A DNA stretch of 64,000 nt from Haladaptatus salinisoli (GCF_020614375.1 NZ_CP085331.1:1-64000); one strand, 5' to 3'; shown: positions 25,401-33,677, counted from the stretch's first letter. A program made the numbers and translations. The notes: generated by a model not told the origin, from the letters alone.

Positions 25401-26310
25401 TAAAGACGAGTCGGTTCATCAGTTCAACCGCGAACAATCGGGCGTCGTCTTCGGTCGCTCCTTTCGGTACAACAACGCCGTCACCGACGAGTGAGCGAGG
25501 TGTTTCCTCTGCATTACCCATGATGCCGAAAACGTACCGAATGTAATCGTCGTAGAACTCGTCCGTGATTTCCTCCTGCTTCTGCTTAATGACCTGTCGG
25601 GCGTCTCCGGCGATAGAAACGAAGTTCTCGAACTCGAATGTTCGAATGAGCCGGGTTACTTGTTCTCTGTGTGCGTCGAAGAGGACTTTTGTTGGGTTGA
25701 TCTGTTTTCCAACTTGGTTCTCGAAGAGTGCAAGGAAGACTGATTGTAAGTCTACTTCCTCAATGATATTGTGTGTATAGGAGTCTGGGTCGTACCGGAT
25801 AAAAATCCAACGGAGACCGTCTGTAGCGAACCCAAGGTCGGACTCGAATTCTCGCTGGCTCAGCCAATCTCGTACCTGCCCAATACCGTGTTCTCGACTG
25901 TCGAGTTCCTTGTTAATGGGTTCGGCCTCGATGAGTAGGCGTGACGAGTCGATCTCTTGGTAGTTGCGGAGTGAGATCGTGTAATCAGCTACCTGTGTTT
26001 GTCCCCCGGAAAGGCCGCCAGCCTCGGTTGAGTATTCGTGACCGAGCGCGTCAAGGAGAGGATTTATGACGGCGTCCTGCGTGAACGACTCAGGTTGGAG
26101 ACCGTCCTGTGTCATACTGCTTCTGAGGAGGTAGGAGCCAGAATCTGCCCGTAGAATACCCTCGAGTGTGTCGTCGTCAATCTGTTCGCGTAGTTTCGAG
26201 ACCGCGGCGTTGATACTCTCGATGAGCCGGTTTACTTCGGCCTCGGTGACAGTCGTTTCGAAGGCTTGCTCAACGAACTCGGTAGGTACGGAGGAGGAAT
26301 TGGATGACAT
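22471..26310 (-). CDS. Type IIG-like restriction-modification protein (Eco57I-type methylase)
   Basis: A 1279-residue single-chain restriction-modification protein. Near the N-terminus an Asp109 (VADYTISLRNY) and IEAEP at about 127-131 suggest a PD-(D/E)XK-like nuclease, with Glu at the last position where Lys is usual. The methylase core has motif I DPACGSGHFL (about 519-528) and NPPW (about 732), typical of N6-adenine methyltransferases. The C-terminal third would carry the target-recognition domain. BREX PglX-type methylases look similar, but no other BREX gene is adjacent. The Met of MSSNSSS is taken as start. Confidence 0.8.
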   Translation of the reverse strand: MSSNSSSVPTEFVEQAFETTVTEAEVNRLIESINAAVSKLREQIDDDTLEGILRADSGSYLLRSSMTQDGLQPESFTQDAVINPLLDALGHEYSTEAGGLSGGQTQVADYTISLRNYQEIDSSRLLIEAEPINKELDSREHGIGQVRDWLSQREFESDLGFATDGLRWIFIRYDPDSYTHNIIEEVDLQSVFLALFENQVGKQINPTKVLFDAHREQVTRLIRTFEFENFVSIAGDARQVIKQKQEEITDEFYDDYIRYVFGIMGNAEETPRSLVGDGVVVPKGATEDDARLFAVELMNRLVFIKFLEDKALVQPDLLQTLNNTYENGFYTGSFYEEFLQSLFYDVMNNKPDDRPAQVQKIDLFQNIPYLNGGLFRPTINGGEFKEEDFDVRNSVLFSIINLLERYSFSAGGALTDLDPSILGNVFEKTINYITSDNADTNKELGAYYTPSEITRFCAEKTVRPALLDRFQTALVEERDWPEHEANRFNSVYELIEDLPGSWSLIGTLLDEVNEFRVVDPACGSGHFLTSVLEEIVNIRKALYAQNESYPDEYRLKKTTVLNNIYGVDLMGPAVEIAKLRCWLSVISELDTENVDELAEDDALALPNIAFNLREGNSLIGYTGFPETTDNGEYTLGSFSEDSVRDRYQKIIDEIEKHELAIDSETAEKHRKKAFEKLSNARKELIEDIHGNFVSAGIEDITPEQVAEMEPFNWVLEFAEVYADGGFDVIVGNPPWDRITPQRDDYFTRFDPEFRTLLPKAKQARQEKLLGTPEIKQGWEEYKRNVEIQAEYFNNAEDYELQRPTVAGRTQATENDLSALFLERVFQIARDDGYVSQVLPGAVFNGSSTKDLRLHLLDETEIESLVTFENKGIFPEIDNRYNFGVLVFENKGTTSELKGIFQQHDVDVLQEFDERALSIPRRVLREYSPEAAIFPYVNSQQEVEILNRILQYPSISEQIDTEWYVEPYRELDRGNDVDRFVESEDRGDYPVLGGSNIYQFMYDPTFLDNLEGPKFWSVDESSDPDLSAKRRIRGRNLPKLKRSLYEAFDGSGSQIGFVNDLLEKHRGEPLSEADVLLDCTEYRIVYRDIARATDERTLIASVLPRGVVCHDKAPQLRPYQISPDKSDLSESPLHGVYERVYSDKELFVAVGLLNSLPFDFLMRTKIDSTVVFYKLKESQAPRLTKGDEWFDYISTRAAQLNCYGEEFEDMRDRLGGIEPVTEMSERREVQTELDAAAFHAYGLDREQTAFVLNDFHRVQNPRLMDDAYFEMVLEKYDDLA

Positions 26311-26848
26311 GAATTGGAGCGGAATATTTCGAATTACTGGAGTCTGGTTGGGGAATTCAAATAAATATGCGGGTAATCGATTCCCGTGCCTATGATAATT
26401 GTAGCATTCTATATGAATACTAGATGTTCTTTTTTTAAGCAGTTTATGCTCGAGACATCGTCTCAAACGACTCGTGACCGCCAGACAACAACGACGAAGA
26501 GTAGGTACACGACACAACGCGAGGCGACCATATCGACAGCCGCTACGACGGAAACGAGCAGATCGACAACCACTACAACAGAGAATGAAGCAAACACAAC
26601 TTAATCATCTATATAACGGGTGGTCTTCGCGTAGGTTCTTGCGAATCTCGCCCTCCTCGGTGAGCCCGGTCAAAACTTCAGATTCTGTCCGACGTGGCCA
26701 CCTAAACTCCTCTGCACTATCACTGGTCAAAAATTATAGAATTAGCAGTCTGCTATTACACCGTAACAATACTATTAACGATCACAGTAACTCATACTAA
26801 CAATATTTTCGTAACATTAATTGTAACCAAGTAACACCTCTTGTCATA
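26311..26848. other. Intergenic, mostly non-coding
   Basis: The stretch contains the restriction gene promoter, then a Thr-rich open frame (26446-26604, TTTTTENEANTT-type composition) that could be the remnant of a protein tail but is low complexity. The last 70 bp hold repeated GTAAC words (CGTAACATT, TGTAACC, AGTAACACC) just before the HTH gene at 26849. A similar TAACCAAGTA word precedes its paralogue at 30185. Confidence 0.5.
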
Positions 26849-27085
26849 ATGGTCAACGAGAAATTCGAACCAAACGACCGCCAAGAGGCTATTTTAGAAG
26901 TACTCAAAGCAGGACGAGAAGAAACACAGCCCTGGGGCTATGCCAATCCAAAACGCCTCGAAGAACAGCTTGATACCCGTAAACAGTACATCAACCGGGA
27001 ACTTCGCGGCCTCGTCGATGCTGGATGGGTTGAAAAGGTCAATCGAGGTCTCTACCGCTTCGTCGCTGACGCACGTGAGGACTAA
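26849..27085 (+). CDS. Small winged-helix regulator
   Basis: A 78-residue winged helix: NDRQEAILEVLKAGREETQP, then LEEQLDTRKQYINRELRGLV as the recognition region, then AGWVEKVNRGLYRFV as the wing. It ends 7 bp before the nuclease gene, so it is likely the first gene of that operon and its regulator. A paralogue is at 30185-30442. Confidence 0.75.
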   Translation: MVNEKFEPNDRQEAILEVLKAGREETQPWGYANPKRLEEQLDTRKQYINRELRGLVDAGWVEKVNRGLYRFVADARED

Positions 27086-27092
27086 CTAATCG

Positions 27093-28184
27093 ATGAACGA
27101 ATCTGAGATCACAGCGTACGTCGAACGGTCCCAATCTCTCATCGACCAAGCCCCGCAAATGGATGAGGAAAATACGAAGGTAAAACTCATCCAACCGCTC
27201 ATTGATCTTCTCGGGTGGGACGTGTTCTCGTCAGAGGTAGAACTCGAATATCCAATGCAAATCGGTCGGGGGAACACCCGTGCAGATTATGCCCTGCTCA
27301 CCGAAACCGCCCCCGTCGTATTCATTGAAGCCAAAGGATGTGATAGTACACTCACTGACGCCGATCGAAGTCAATTGACGAGCTACATGCGACAGAAAGG
27401 AGTCGATTGGGGACTCCTCACAACCGGCAGCCAATTTGAGATCTTCCGCCGTCGCAAAGATAGTTCTCGTCCTGATGAGGTCTCATTGGCGCAGTTTTCA
27501 ATTGCTGAACTTGAAGACAATTGGCACATCTTGGAACTCCTCTCAAAGGAGCTCGTCAAGACTGGCGAAGCAGACACGATTGCACATCGTATTGAAGCAC
27601 GACAGCACGCCGTTGAAACACTCCAACAGCAAAAAGAAAGCCTCGCTGAGCGAGTGACGCAGCTCGTAATCGAGGAAATTGACGATTCGCTAGCTCAAGA
27701 AATCGAATCAAACTCAAAGGAGTACATCGATTCGCTGATTCACACGCTCGCAAACGGTGATGAAGCAGATCTCCCGGTTGTTGAAAACGGGGAAGAGATT
27801 GTGACCGCTTCGGATGAAGTTGTCTCTGATACTCCTTCTATAGTCGATACAGAGTTTGTCGTCCATCTTTCTGCAAACGGGGATCGCGTGTGGTCATGCG
27901 CTGAGGAAAATCAATCCGATGTGATGGCAGAAACGGTTGATCTCCTGATTCAAGAGTACGATCTCATCGATCAGTTAGAGTCGTTTCCCTATGTTCCTGG
28001 CTCCAAAAATGCGATTCTTAACTCAGAGCCGACTCATCCCACCGGTGAGCCAATGCGCCAAACAAAGGATCTATCGGATGATTACTATCTCTATGTCGCG
28101 TTGAATCAGAAGAGCAAGAAACGGTATCTGACGAAATTCTCCGAGCTATGTGGTCTTTTTGTCGAGTTTGACGGTGATTGGTGA
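27093..28184 (+). CDS. PD-(D/E)XK nuclease-like protein (HsdR N-terminal type)
   Basis: A 363-residue protein. Residues about 24-85 match the HsdR/type I R-subunit N-terminal nuclease fold: EENTKVKLIQPLIDLLGW, Asp65 in NTRADYALL, and the VFIEAKG motif (Glu79, Lys81). The region LLTTGSQFEIFRRR is also typical. The rest is acidic, with a coiled coil (ARQHAVETLQQQKESLAERV). Without helicase motifs it is not a full HsdR. It forms a two-gene unit with the winged helix. Possibly a stand-alone restriction or defence nuclease. Confidence 0.8.
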   Translation: MNESEITAYVERSQSLIDQAPQMDEENTKVKLIQPLIDLLGWDVFSSEVELEYPMQIGRGNTRADYALLTETAPVVFIEAKGCDSTLTDADRSQLTSYMRQKGVDWGLLTTGSQFEIFRRRKDSSRPDEVSLAQFSIAELEDNWHILELLSKELVKTGEADTIAHRIEARQHAVETLQQQKESLAERVTQLVIEEIDDSLAQEIESNSKEYIDSLIHTLANGDEADLPVVENGEEIVTASDEVVSDTPSIVDTEFVVHLSANGDRVWSCAEENQSDVMAETVDLLIQEYDLIDQLESFPYVPGSKNAILNSEPTHPTGEPMRQTKDLSDDYYLYVALNQKSKKRYLTKFSELCGLFVEFDGDW

Positions 28185-28345
28185 GGACATCACCCTTCAC
28201 ATTCATTTATCTCTCACCAGTACCCTCATTCGTAGCCGGAGGCAGGTGCTTCCAAACCACTGTGATTTCGGTTTGTTGAGCAGGCGCTTCGATCGTTAGA
28301 GACAGAAGAGAAATCTGAGAGTCCACGGGAGAACCATGGGTTGAG

Positions 28346-28798
28346 TCACTTGGCTTTTGTAAAGTTGGTGTGCAGCTTGATTATCGTCTCCGGATGCGAC
28401 GATTCCCCGTAGTCGTACATATAGCCTCCCCGTGAAATATCAGCTGTGACCAACCCCTTTTCTCCCTGTGAGTTATCCAATTTCTTGAGGGTCACTGACG
28501 CGGTGTTTACGTCAGCTGGCATCAAAAAAATCTGGACATCCTTTGTTTCTAGGTATCGTGGGTCTTTCCCATCATGGCTAAGTTCGATGCGGTATGGGAC
28601 ATTTTCACTCGCTAGCACGGTCGTTGAAGTCAGTCGTTCGATTTCGTCCGGCATTTCATCCGTGGCGAGCCACACGTTACTGGTTCTCGCCATTTGTTCT
28701 TCACGTTTCATCTCAGCAAGGGTTCGGCCGGAACACCCAGCAACCGCGCCGAGCGCTAGGATCGTCCCTGCCCCCTTCAGAAATTGTCTGCGTTGCAT
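28346..28798 (-). CDS. Tat-exported lipoprotein
   Basis: A 150-residue protein with a twin-arginine signal (MQRRQFLKGAGTILALGAVA) and the lipobox AVAGC at about residue 22, so it is a haloarchaeal lipoprotein anchored outside the membrane. The mature part (RLTSTTVLASENVPYRIELS and so on) looks like a beta-rich domain of unknown role. It is transcribed in the direction of the two genes to its right, with which it probably forms an operon. Confidence 0.8.
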   Translation of the reverse strand: MQRRQFLKGAGTILALGAVAGCSGRTLAEMKREEQMARTSNVWLATDEMPDEIERLTSTTVLASENVPYRIELSHDGKDPRYLETKDVQIFLMPADVNTASVTLKKLDNSQGEKGLVTADISRGGYMYDYGESSHPETIIKLHTNFTKAK

Positions 28799-28872
28799 AG
28801 TTTATCCCTCCATTCCAGGAATTTGTCCTCGCCAAAGCCGCTGGCAAGGGTATGATAAAAATCGAGAACAAC

Positions 28873-29118
28873 TTAGGCGTCTAATTTCTTGATAAGTTGT
28901 TCGAGTAGTTCGTTGGTGCGGCGTTGTTCAGCCGCGATAATTGCAATGTTGTGTTCTTCGATTCCATAGGAGCCTTTGCCGATTGGTGCTGGGCGAACAC
29001 GAATCCCTTCTTCGAGTAGAAACGCCTGCATTTCCGTTTTGCCTTCCTTCTTCATCTTTGCCAGTTTCTCGTCGTTCTTTTCCTGTATTTCGTCTAGTTT
29101 ATCCTTGACACCAAACAT
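28873..29118 (-). CDS. Small coiled-coil hypothetical protein
   Basis: An 81-residue charged protein, MFGVKDKLDEIQEKNDEKLA followed by LLEEGIRVRPAPIGKGSYGI, then helices ending EQLIKKLDA. It looks soluble and may bind a nearby membrane protein. The Met at 29118 is chosen because the upstream extension is Arg-rich and unlike coding sequence. Family unknown. Confidence 0.65.
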   Translation of the reverse strand: MFGVKDKLDEIQEKNDEKLAKMKKEGKTEMQAFLLEEGIRVRPAPIGKGSYGIEEHNIAIIAAEQRRTNELLEQLIKKLDA

Positions 29119-29170
29119 TGGTCTCACCTGTTGTCCTCGCCAAATCCGCCGGCGAAGGTACACGAAATCA

Positions 29171-29629
29171 TTAGTAGTGGATGGTGACCCCGCCCGTCCG
29201 AATCGATAGGGCAGAGAGGTCACCGTTCGTCGGCACCGTAATCGTCGTCGGTTCCACCACGATACTATAGTCACCAATCGGCGTCGGCACCGTTGCCGCA
29301 CCCGTCCCGGCAATCGTCACTGTGGTATCGCCTTCGACGATCGTTACATCGCCATCAGCGCCCGCTCCCGTGGGGATGACCGGCGTGACCGGCGTGTCTG
29401 TGGGTTGGTCGGTTACGAGTGACCCCAACCAAATCCCACCGAGAAAGACGGCAAAGATGAGCGCCGCGGCCACTAACAGGGTAAAGAGTGTTCCGAACAC
29501 CCCAACAAACAGGCCGGTCAGGCGGAAACGTCGCCGCCCACGTCGCTGTTCATTTACGCGGTTGTAGCCTTCGTCAAATCCACGGTCATACTCGGTTCTA
29601 TCTGTGCGCGAATCTTGTTTGTCAATCAT
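29171..29629 (-). CDS. Single-pass membrane protein with extracellular beta domain
   Basis: A 152-residue protein. A basic N-terminal stretch (RVNEQRRGRRRFRLTGL) precedes one transmembrane helix (GLFVGVFGTLFTLLVAAALI), then a Thr/Pro linker and a repetitive strand region (DGDVTIVEGDTTVTIAG). By charge the N-terminus stays inside and the rest is outside. It is the first gene of the 28346-29629 minus-strand group. Confidence 0.65.
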   Translation of the reverse strand: MIDKQDSRTDRTEYDRGFDEGYNRVNEQRRGRRRFRLTGLFVGVFGTLFTLLVAAALIFAVFLGGIWLGSLVTDQPTDTPVTPVIPTGAGADGDVTIVEGDTTVTIAGTGAATVPTPIGDYSIVVEPTTITVPTNGDLSALSIRTGGVTIHY

Positions 29630-30184
29630 CGTGTGTATCACATCCACCCTCCAAATGACGACGCGAGTCGTCGGAGAGGTACGTCCGAAACGGGAATTTG
29701 ACAAATTCTTTAGAATATATCGTTATGCTTGGTCGCCCTCAGCAGCCAAGTTTGTGAATTTTGTTCTCTGTAAGTCATTAGCAATATTTATTAAATGACT
29801 AAATTTATGACATACGTACCTAAAGCAGTGGACGGAGTACGAACGTCGGTGAGAATACACACATGTGGGTACACGCCAAGCTGTTCTCCCAGTTCCCCGG
29901 CTTGTGGTTGCCGCCCGCCTGTCATCGCCAGTGACCGCATCGCGGTGTGACTCCTACGGGATTGGCCCACCCCTGATCGTTCATTGGCACAAACCTTTGC
30001 AGGTCGCCCGCCTCCCGATTCATTTTGTTAACTGTGGAGTGGTGAGGGACAATGCCCTTCATCTCTCCTCAAGATACATGTACGCCATCTACCATGATAA
30101 ACGTTTGTAGTTCAAAGTGAATTTCCTTGTTGAGAAGGAAAGTAGATAACCAAGTAGAACCTATTAGTACTTCAGGTGATGAAA
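29630..30184. other. Intergenic stretch without recognised gene
   Basis: No convincing ORF on either strand. The right end holds the promoter region of the winged-helix gene at 30185, including TAACCAAGTAGAACC, which resembles the TAACCAAGTAACACC site before its paralogue at 26849. The 29860-30060 part is GC-richer and could be relic coding DNA, but no frame stands out. Confidence 0.5.
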
Positions 30185-30442
30185 ATGTCGCGTGGGTCCG
30201 TAAACGAGAACTTCGAACCGACTGGAGATTCAGAAAAAGTACTAGATGCATTCAAAGCCGGGCGAGAAACCAATCATCCATGGGGACGACATACTCCTCG
30301 GTCAGTGCAAGAAACAACTGGGATTACCAAAGGCAATGTTGAGTTCTACCTACGCGAACTGACCAACGCGGGATGGATTCGACGCTATACTCGCGGGCTC
30401 TACGAGTTTGTTATGGATCCCCGCGAAGCCAACGACGAATAA
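30185..30442 (+). CDS. Small winged-helix regulator, paralogue of 26849
   Basis: An 85-residue protein clearly related to the gene at 26849: NENFEPTGDSEKVLDAFKAG, GRETNHPWGRHTPRSV, then the wing AGWIRRYTRGLYEFV. Several starts are possible (GTG 30176, ATG 30179 or 30185). No gene follows directly, so unlike its paralogue it lacks a linked nuclease. Both share an upstream TAACCAAGTA word. Confidence 0.7.
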   Translation: MSRGSVNENFEPTGDSEKVLDAFKAGRETNHPWGRHTPRSVQETTGITKGNVEFYLRELTNAGWIRRYTRGLYEFVMDPREANDE

Positions 30443-30648
30443 CTTCAAATTCCGGGAAGGCGTAGGACTAAACCCTTTCGCGTAGAGGACTGCATGTATC
30501 ACGTGAAAACATGGATGATATAAGCGACAGTTCATAGCTGGTGACTGTCACGGAAGAGCTTGACGTACTTGATCACAACAAAAACAGAGAAAGCGATTCT
30601 GCCGAAAACTGACTCTTGATTCTACTATCCTATTCTTCAGAGGGATTG

Positions 30649-30885
30649 CTATTCCGCCCGAATCCAGCTCACACAACGCGCCTCGGGCTTTTTCTTGCGA
30701 ATCTCGTCGCTCTCATGGAGACGACTCAGAACGTTATAGGCCAACCGTCGCGACCATCCAAGTTCGTCCGCGATCTCACTCGTCATGTAGGGTTCGAGCG
30801 GCCGTATGATCTTGAGTACATCCGCTAGCTTCTGTTCCTGAACGTACTCGTCTCCCTCTCCTCATGTTCTCTCATTTGGCTCGTT
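30649..30885 (-). pseudogene. Decayed winged-helix regulator (cassette copy E)
   Basis: On the minus strand the frame gives YVQEQKLADVLKIIRPLEPY then MTSEIADELGWSRRLAYNVL and RLHESDEIRKKKPEARCVSW, almost the same as the intact regulator at 43927-44193. A TGA at 30864-30862 interrupts the N-terminal part and no proper start remains. The palindrome at 30909-30929 lies just upstream, where an operator would be expected. Probably non-functional. Confidence 0.7.
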
Positions 30886-30908
30886 CTTCTGGATTTGGGT
30901 GGTCTCAA

Positions 30909-30929
30909 GGTTAGTATTGTATACTAACG
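30909..30929. promoter_or_regulatory. Palindromic operator-like site
   Basis: GTTAGTATTGTATACTAAC, one mismatch from the perfect palindrome at 2857-2877. It is located about 25-45 bp upstream of the decayed winged-helix gene, consistent with an ancestral autoregulatory operator. Confidence 0.55.
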
Positions 30930-31010
30930 TTTCGTGGCCCAAATCTTGACCGCTCCTATGATCATCCCGTTTCGTCCGCCGACCTATCGTGCCCTTTCAA
31001 AGTCATCTAC

Positions 31011-31799
31011 TCATGCTTCGTCGTGAATATCCTCCGTAAGCGTAAAACCGACCGTCCACTCGATAGTCTCCGATGGTGGTTCTTCTGCAAGTCGTGACGT
31101 GAGTGTTTCAGAAATCACGTAGTCTCCAGGTGCCAACCCATCTGTCCCAGCGCGAATCTCATACGTTCGAATGATGGTCTCACCTGGTTCGATTCGTGTT
31201 CCGATCCCAACTGAATTGACTTCCAATTCCCCATCTCGGAACGATATATGACCACTCGATGCATACTCACCCCACAGTAAAAATGAGCGATCGTCACTGT
31301 CTGCTTCAGCCCACAGGACACTCAATGGTGGGGACGGTCCACTCATAATGACTCGTTCCTCGTCACTTCGATTGGTTACACGAAATTCAATCGTACCAGG
31401 TGATTCTAATATGACCCGCTCATTTTTCAGTTCGGCTGTTATCGTGAGTGCTGACGGAGTATCGGGTGATCGCCGGTAGAGGTCGACGCCGATATGTGTC
31501 CAAACATCATTGGTTCCGGCGTCCCAGGTGAAAAAATCGGTCTCCTCGATGAGTTCAGCAAGCCCAGTCGGAATGTCGTCTGTCCAAATTTCACCCTCTT
31601 GCAGTATCGTCTGGAGCGTTTCGCGATGCTCTCGATTATCGAGCGTCGGGATATCGACGATCGTTGGATTCGTGAACTCGTCAGCAACGGCTTCAGCAGA
31701 GAAATAGGCGGACGGTCTGAGATGATACGAGTGTGTAGGCATCACCGTAGTCGTGGTGACCGTAAAGTCCGAGAGAGTATAGCCATCAACTGAACTCAT
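31011..31799 (-). CDS. Hypothetical protein with beta-sandwich C-terminal domain
   Basis: A 262-residue acidic protein. The N-terminal half has no recognised domain (LRPSAYFSAEAVADEFTNPT, then HRETLQTILQEGEIWTDDIP). The C-terminal half looks like an Ig-like or BsuPI-type beta sandwich (VILESPGTIEFRVTNRSDEE, then GLAPGDYVISETLTSRL). No signal peptide, so it is probably cytoplasmic unless the start is mis-set. An alternative start is the Met of MPTHSYHL at residue 20. Confidence 0.6.
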   Translation of the reverse strand: MSSVDGYTLSDFTVTTTTVMPTHSYHLRPSAYFSAEAVADEFTNPTIVDIPTLDNREHRETLQTILQEGEIWTDDIPTGLAELIEETDFFTWDAGTNDVWTHIGVDLYRRSPDTPSALTITAELKNERVILESPGTIEFRVTNRSDEERVIMSGPSPPLSVLWAEADSDDRSFLLWGEYASSGHISFRDGELEVNSVGIGTRIEPGETIIRTYEIRAGTDGLAPGDYVISETLTSRLAEEPPSETIEWTVGFTLTEDIHDEA

Positions 31800-31919
31800 A
31801 TCAACTCAGACGCGTGCACCGCTCATAGCTGTTCGGAGCACGATCATTAGCAACGTTATTCTTAGCAAGAGCGATTTCAAAAGCAGTACTGCTATAGTTT
31901 GAGACGACCATTATAGGAT

Positions 31920-32102
31920 ATGAAACAACTGTACCAATTCATTCTCGTTGCATTTCTTGTCTTCTTCATTATCGCCGGTGTTGGTGCAGTCATACTTCCC
32001 CCGGACTCATTTTCAACGCTTCCTGTTAGCATCCTTGCCCTCGTCGTCTGTTGGCCAATTGCGTATTGGTTTACATATCGTCAGTATCCAGGCACTATGT
32101 GA
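31920..32102 (+). CDS. Small two-helix membrane protein
   Basis: A 60-residue protein with two hydrophobic helices (YQFILVAFLVFFIIAGVGAV and VSILALVVCWPIAYWF). Probable inner membrane location. Many such small membrane proteins occur in haloarchaeal accessory DNA with no known role. The ATG fits the hydrophobic N-terminus. Confidence 0.55.
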   Translation: MKQLYQFILVAFLVFFIIAGVGAVILPPDSFSTLPVSILALVVCWPIAYWFTYRQYPGTM

Positions 32103-32185
32103 GCCAAGCAGTCGATCACTGAACAAAGACCACGTGAACTTCCTGGACGGTTTCCACACTAAATGGATACAATCTACATTCACGA

Positions 32186-32371
32186 TCATGGTGAGTACGC
32201 CGAAAAGCCTCGTCCAGTGAAGTAGAATCCGAGTACCACTAATCCAGCAGCACCGAACGTAATCAAGCTATCAGTGACAGCAATTCCAAACAGACCGAAC
32301 ATCGTGAAATGAATGCCATAGAGCATGTTTCGGACAGCTCCAAGCTGTGTGAGATCGTCTTCAAGCGCCAT
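32186..32371 (-). CDS. Small membrane protein
   Basis: A 61-residue protein with a charged start (MALEDDLTQLGAVRNMLYGI) and two hydrophobic segments (FTMFGLFGIAV and FGAAGLVVLGFYF). Convergent with the gene at 31920. No function can be assigned. Confidence 0.55.
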   Translation of the reverse strand: MALEDDLTQLGAVRNMLYGIHFTMFGLFGIAVTDSLITFGAAGLVVLGFYFTGRGFSAYSP

Positions 32372-32509
32372 ATGAACGACAAGGTTTCATTCGTTAAATA
32401 GCCTCACCAAATTTTGCCATGTCTTGGCGAGTAGAACCTTAAGTTGCTAACATGCATTTCACATCAAAGGACGGCCCCTCACTGACAACAATGGCTTTTC
32501 ATTGATCAA

Positions 32510-32752
32510 CTATTCCCTACGAATCCACCAGATAACCACCCGCGGACTCAACTTCCCCCGCTCAATCTCTCCATCCTCATGCAACGCTTCAAGCCGCCGG
32601 TGAGCGGACGGCCGCTCGATCTCAAGCGTATCCGCTACCCACCGAGCGGTCACTGCCGGAAACTCTGACTCGCGCATAGCTGTCAGAATATCGTCGTCAG
32701 TCGTTTCCTCTGCAAATTGCCCACGAGTATCGCGCTCTCTCTCGTCTGTCAT
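32510..32752 (-). CDS. Winged-helix regulator (cassette A)
   Basis: An 80-residue protein: MTDERERDTRGQFAEE, the helix-turn-helix FPAVTARWVADTLEIERPSA HRRLEALHEDGEI, and a wing (KLSPRVVIWW). It is divergent from the SWIM gene at 32934, with two palindromes between them. Close paralogues are at 42040 (intact) and 42731 (decayed); a more distant one is at 43927. It probably represses both divergent promoters. The start matches the paralogues, not the longer frame from 32794. Confidence 0.8.
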   Translation of the reverse strand: MTDERERDTRGQFAEETTDDDILTAMRESEFPAVTARWVADTLEIERPSAHRRLEALHEDGEIERGKLSPRVVIWWIRRE

Positions 32753-32792
32753 CGTAGCCCTCAGTTCACTATCCACCAACTTAAATCCATGC

Positions 32793-32840
32793 ACTACGTA
32801 GTACTTCGATAGTTTTAATACGACGTACTACATAGTACGT
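32793..32840. promoter_or_regulatory. Two palindromic operators (cassette A)
   Basis: ACTACGTAGTAC at 32793-32804 and GTACTACATAGTAC at 32825-32838, on both sides of an AT-rich TATA-like stretch (GTTTTAATAC). They lie between the divergent regulator and SWIM genes, as expected for an autoregulated pair. The corresponding region of cassette C has a different operator sequence. Confidence 0.6.
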
Positions 32841-32845
32841 GGTAA

Positions 32846-32913
32846 GGAAGAACGGTGCCCTCGGGCGTGTGTAGAAACGCGCCGGGTGTACCAGCACCCG
32901 GCACCGGTCTTCC
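32846..32913 (+). ncRNA. Structured RNA leader of SWIM gene, copy A
   Basis: The 5' leader folds on paper into three stems. An outer stem pairs GGAAGAACGGTG (32846-32857) with CACCGGTCTTCC (32902-32913), one mismatch. A small hairpin GCGT...ACGC lies inside. A strong hairpin GCCGGGTG/CACCCGGC is at 32881-32888 and 32895-32902. Copy C (44255-44322) keeps every stem with a G-C to G-U change in the outer one. It may be a cis-regulatory element or a small RNA. The ATG follows 20 nt later. Confidence 0.6.
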
Positions 32914-32933
32914 TAATGCATGCCTGAAAGACC

Positions 32934-33335
32934 ATGTCAACGAAATCGCCTAGTGAACTTGAAGCTGACGAGACGGCACAGAAACGCGCACAGTGGGAAC
33001 ACTTCTCCTTCGACGTCGATGCCCCCGGACTCATCGACGTCACTAACGAGAGCCACGAGAACCCCGAAGAGCACCAATACGTGGTCTCCATCGACGACGT
33101 AACTCATGAGCTGATGGCCTGTACGTGTCCGCACCACATCCACCGCAACGCATACTGTAAGCACATGGCCGCCGTCGAAACCGCAACCGACGACGGAACG
33201 CTTGAGGCGTTCCCTTCGGAGGACGACGAGACGGACGAAGACGATGCCGAACCGGCAGAGTGCGACTGTGACGGCCTCGGTGGCTTCCCATGCTGGCCGT
33301 GTGTGAGAACGGGACAGAAGGAACTGCCGAACTAA
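32934..33335 (+). CDS. SWIM zinc-finger protein (cassette A)
   Basis: A 133-residue protein with a SWIM motif CxCx9CxH at Cys63, Cys65, Cys75 and His77 (CTCPHHIHRNAYCKH). SWIM fingers bind DNA or proteins. A second cysteine cluster near the C-terminus (CDCDGLGGFPCWPC) follows an acidic linker. The paralogue at 44343 is about 80% identical. A truncated SprT-like ORF follows. Confidence 0.85.
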   Translation: MSTKSPSELEADETAQKRAQWEHFSFDVDAPGLIDVTNESHENPEEHQYVVSIDDVTHELMACTCPHHIHRNAYCKHMAAVETATDDGTLEAFPSEDDETDEDDAEPAECDCDGLGGFPCWPCVRTGQKELPN

Positions 33336-33358
33336 CCACCACTCAGCCCTATTTATCC

Positions 33359-33454
33359 ATGTCTCGCCAAGTGACGTTCTCAGATATCACCGACCAGCGA
33401 ACGCTCGTAGAGAGTATGAGTGTAGCACTTTCAAAATATGAGAACTCACCGTAA
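33359..33454 (+). pseudogene. Truncated SprT-like ORF (cassette A)
   Basis: The 31-codon frame MSRQVTFSDITDQRTLVESM ends quickly. It corresponds to the N-terminus of the SprT-like protein at 44790 (MVRQSKLLDMVAQRTLTEFA). The catalytic domain is missing. The QRTL word, possibly a PCNA-binding motif, is kept. It may be a relic or an independent micro-protein. Confidence 0.5.
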
Positions 33455-33467
33455 CACAACAGCCCGC

Positions 33468-33677
33468 TCAGACCACGAGTAGCTGTCCCAGAAAGATCAC
33501 CGTTATTAAGAGCGATAGACCGGCCATCGCATAGGCTGGTGGTTCGTGCTTGGTTGTTTTGCGTTCTTGTCTCTCGGGATTCCGCAACCTGGTGTGGCCA
33601 GTAAACAGGATCGTGAATGCAACGCCAGCTCGGACGATACTTTCTAAATTCAGCTGAAACTGATTGACTGCACTCAA
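33468..33677 (-). CDS. Small membrane protein
   Basis: A 69-residue protein with two hydrophobic regions (IVRAGVAFTILFTG and MAGLSLLITVIFLGQLLVV) separated by a basic loop. Likely membrane protein of unknown role. Not closely related to neighbours. Confidence 0.5.
   Translation of the reverse strand: MSAVNQFQLNLESIVRAGVAFTILFTGHTRLRNPERQERKTTKHEPPAYAMAGLSLLITVIFLGQLLVV

Noticed and set aside
22471..26310. BREX PglX as the identity of the large methylase
   Set aside because: No brxC, brxL, pglZ or other BREX gene nearby; a stand-alone type IIG-like enzyme fits better.
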